44,424 nucleotides of DNA. Origin: Minwuia sp. Its GTDB lineage: Bacteria > Pseudomonadota > Alphaproteobacteria > Minwuiales > Minwuiaceae. Position 1 is the first letter of the stretch, and every line of letters begins with the position of its first letter. The notes beneath the pieces were generated by a model. It saw nothing but the letters and a program-made list of their open reading frames with translations, had not been told where the DNA came from and searched no databases. The translations under genes were made by a program, and so were the position numbers. Below, piece after piece: positions 42,772 through 44,424 of the stretch. Where the stretch lies: positions 160,095 to 204,518 of the forward strand of contig JARGNO010000001.1 in assembly GCA_029213165.1 (NCBI GenBank), in the 5' to 3' direction.

Positions 42772-44424
42772 TCAGGGCGCGCTGTGAATCGCCGTGATGC
42801 CCAGGGTGTCGATGATGCTGGCGGGCGGCTGGCGCTGCAGGCCCATCAGCTGGATGACCGGCAACGGCGTCTGCAGGCCGGTCGAGACCTCCAGCGTGCC
42901 ACCGGCCGTGATGAAGGCAGCCAGCTGCTGCCCTATGGCCCGGCTCGCATCCGTCCCCATGCTCGCCCCCATCTGTTCCGCCATTGCGGCAAACTGGGTG
43001 CCGATCATCTCCGCAGTCGCTCCCGGGCGCTGTGCCGCCTGCGATTCCAGCAGCAGCAGACGCAATCCCTGATCGATCAGGGTGATCCGTGCACGGGCCA
43101 GATCAGAGGAAAGCGCCACCATGTTGCGTTGCTGCGCCGGGGCATGGCGCAGCTTCTCGAAATCCACACCGGTGAGGTCAAGTTCGGCCGTCAGTTCGGC
43201 AAGACCGGTACCGGACATGCCGATGCCAAGTGCGCCGGTACTGTCCGCCAGTCCCGCCTTCAGTGAGATGGCAGTTCCGAGCTGCAGGTCCTCGACGCCA
43301 TTTGCCTTCAGCATCTGCAGCAACATCGCCGCTTGTGGCTGTGTGCCGGCAGCACTGTCCAGTGGCGCCGAGATACCATCCATGCGGAACGCCATCTCCA
43401 CGGACGCGTCCGCGCCGACCCGGATGCTTTCGATCGCGAAGAAATCCACCCGAACCGGTTTCCCGTCAGGACCGGCTGCGTCCAGGCCTTCCATGCTGAA
43501 CGTGCCGAGATCGAAGACCGGCACCAGTTCTGCCAGGGTCTTGCCCGCGGCCCAGGCACGGGCCTTCTGCAAGCTGTCCTGTGTCAGGGGCGTGCCGAAG
43601 ACCGTACGCAGCCAGGCCGGCAGCGCGGAAAGGTCCCCGACCCGGCCCTGGTAGCGTTCGATGCTCGACCTGGCATCGCCCGCACCCTGCTGGCTGATGC
43701 CGGCAACTTCGAAGCTGCCACCCTTGAGGCCGAAGATCTCCCGGATATCGAGCCGGTCGATCGACACTGAAGTCGCCTCACCGAAACGCGCCTTCATGCC
43801 TGTCAGCCCGGCGTGACCGATCCCTGTCTGCAGGTCACGTGCGCGCTCCAGAATGACAAGATAGGCCTCCAGAAATTCGGTGAGCTCGGCAGGATCCGGC
43901 TTCGCACCCGGCTCCTGCGCCGCCAGATACTCGATCAGCGACTGCCAGAGTGCCAGCACCTGCGGGTCATAGCGGAGATCCGTCAACTGGTAGGTTTCAA
44001 CCGAAAACAGGAACGGACCCTGCGTCTGCATCATCCGGGCGACTTCAGGATCCTGCACCGCAAGGACATTGTCGGGCAGTTGCAGCATTTCGGACAGACC
44101 GGTCATGCTGACCTTGCCGACCGTGCCGATCTTGCCGGGCGCGCCCTTCTGCCAGTCGGTGACCGACAGGCTGTCGATGGCAAACTCGGCCACGCCCTCG
44201 GCTGCCGCAGGGGAGGATGCAGGGGAAGATGCGGGGATTGACCCGGCGGCGGTCGCGGCAAGTCCGCTCAGCAGGATGCTGTCCGCGCCATCCTTGCGCC
44301 ATCCGTTCACCGTCGCCGAAGACAGTCCGACCCGGATCACCAGGTCCTCCCCGGCATCCAGATAGGCGGCGGACGGTGTCATCACCATGTCCTGCAGGAT
44401 CAGCGCGTCGAAGCCGAGCGAGGT
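42772..44424 (-). CDS. Large uncharacterised protein, 5' end beyond the window
   Basis: The reading frame stays open from its stop at 42772 to the window edge, so at least 550 residues are seen and the N-terminus is missing. The visible part has no membrane segment and no motif I recognise. It alternates short strand-like stretches with helices and contains repeated phrases of the kind LxxLxGxxFExxGI and an Ala/Ser/Pro-rich linker (AAGSIPASSPASSPAAAEG). The pattern recalls large envelope-associated proteins such as the DUF945 or AsmA groups, but I would not assign it. It converges with phaB; the terminator lies between. Confidence 0.8.
   Translation of the reverse strand, partial: TSLGFDALILQDMVMTPSAAYLDAGEDLVIRVGLSSATVNGWRKDGADSILLSGLAATAAGSIPASSPASSPAAAEGVAEFAIDSLSVTDWQKGAPGKIGTVGKVSMTGLSEMLQLPDNVLAVQDPEVARMMQTQGPFLFSVETYQLTDLRYDPQVLALWQSLIEYLAAQEPGAKPDPAELTEFLEAYLVILERARDLQTGIGHAGLTGMKARFGEATSVSIDRLDIREIFGLKGGSFEVAGISQQGAGDARSSIERYQGRVGDLSALPAWLRTVFGTPLTQDSLQKARAWAAGKTLAELVPVFDLGTFSMEGLDAAGPDGKPVRVDFFAIESIRVGADASVEMAFRMDGISAPLDSAAGTQPQAAMLLQMLKANGVEDLQLGTAISLKAGLADSTGALGIGMSGTGLAELTAELDLTGVDFEKLRHAPAQQRNMVALSSDLARARITLIDQGLRLLLLESQAAQRPGATAEMIGTQFAAMAEQMGASMGTDASRAIGQQLAAFITAGGTLEVSTGLQTPLPVIQLMGLQRQPPASIIDTLGITAIHSAP

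Overview
The window is GC-rich and densely coded, and reads as a chromosomal segment of an alphaproteobacterium, probably Rhodospirillales-like. The grounds are a CcrM-type adenine methyltransferase with its C-terminal domain next to rnhB, a PhaR/PhaA/PhaB polyhydroxybutyrate block with a short PhaC-like hydrolase, three TRAP-type uptake systems, and a FprA-type ferredoxin reductase. The taxonomic call is inference from gene content. I saw no tRNA, rRNA, CRISPR array, transposase, integrase or phage gene. No gene-free stretch exceeds about 230 bases.

Left part (1-9.4 kb). A tightly packed forward operon encodes a TAXI substrate-binding protein, a fused TRAP permease, a thiamine-diphosphate enzyme of the acetolactate-synthase type and an M24 protein with the metal-ligand spacing of the DMSP lyase DddP. 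It looks like uptake plus breakdown of one small organic acid. It meets a divergent SRPBCC/TetR pair that shares a 28-bp palindromic operator. A reverse-strand run follows: Lrp/AsnC regulator, CPA2 antiporter, rnhB, ccrM, flavin reductase. The ccrM leader carries three GANTC sites.

Middle part (12-29 kb). Alanine dehydrogenase (ald) diverges from the Lrp regulator. Then come a TetR-like gene with a long leader hairpin, a thiolase-like/DUF35 pair, and a reverse-strand TRAP operon (dctP, terminator, dctQ, dctM) whose large permease has an unusual cytoplasmic-looking extension of about 335 residues. A PRISE-type reductase and an SDR are flanked by two copies of a palindromic repeat. Next are a metallophosphoesterase, a FprA-like reductase, a PaaX-family regulator, an MBL-fold protein whose second metal site looks lost, a stand-alone FIST protein and a 43-residue lipoprotein that is easy to miss.

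Right part (29-44.4 kb). A second TAXI/fused-permease pair lies divergent to a forward operon of a hydroxyisobutyrate-dehydrogenase-like enzyme, a Rieske oxygenase and a glutamine-synthetase-like ligase. A luciferase-like monooxygenase converges on it. This set suggests oxidative breakdown of an amine or aromatic compound. The polyhydroxyalkanoate region follows: phaR divergent from a small PhaE-like gene overlapping a PhaC-like hydrolase, then phaA and phaB with a shared 13-bp repeated box as candidate PhaR operator. The window ends inside a large reverse-strand gene of unknown function.
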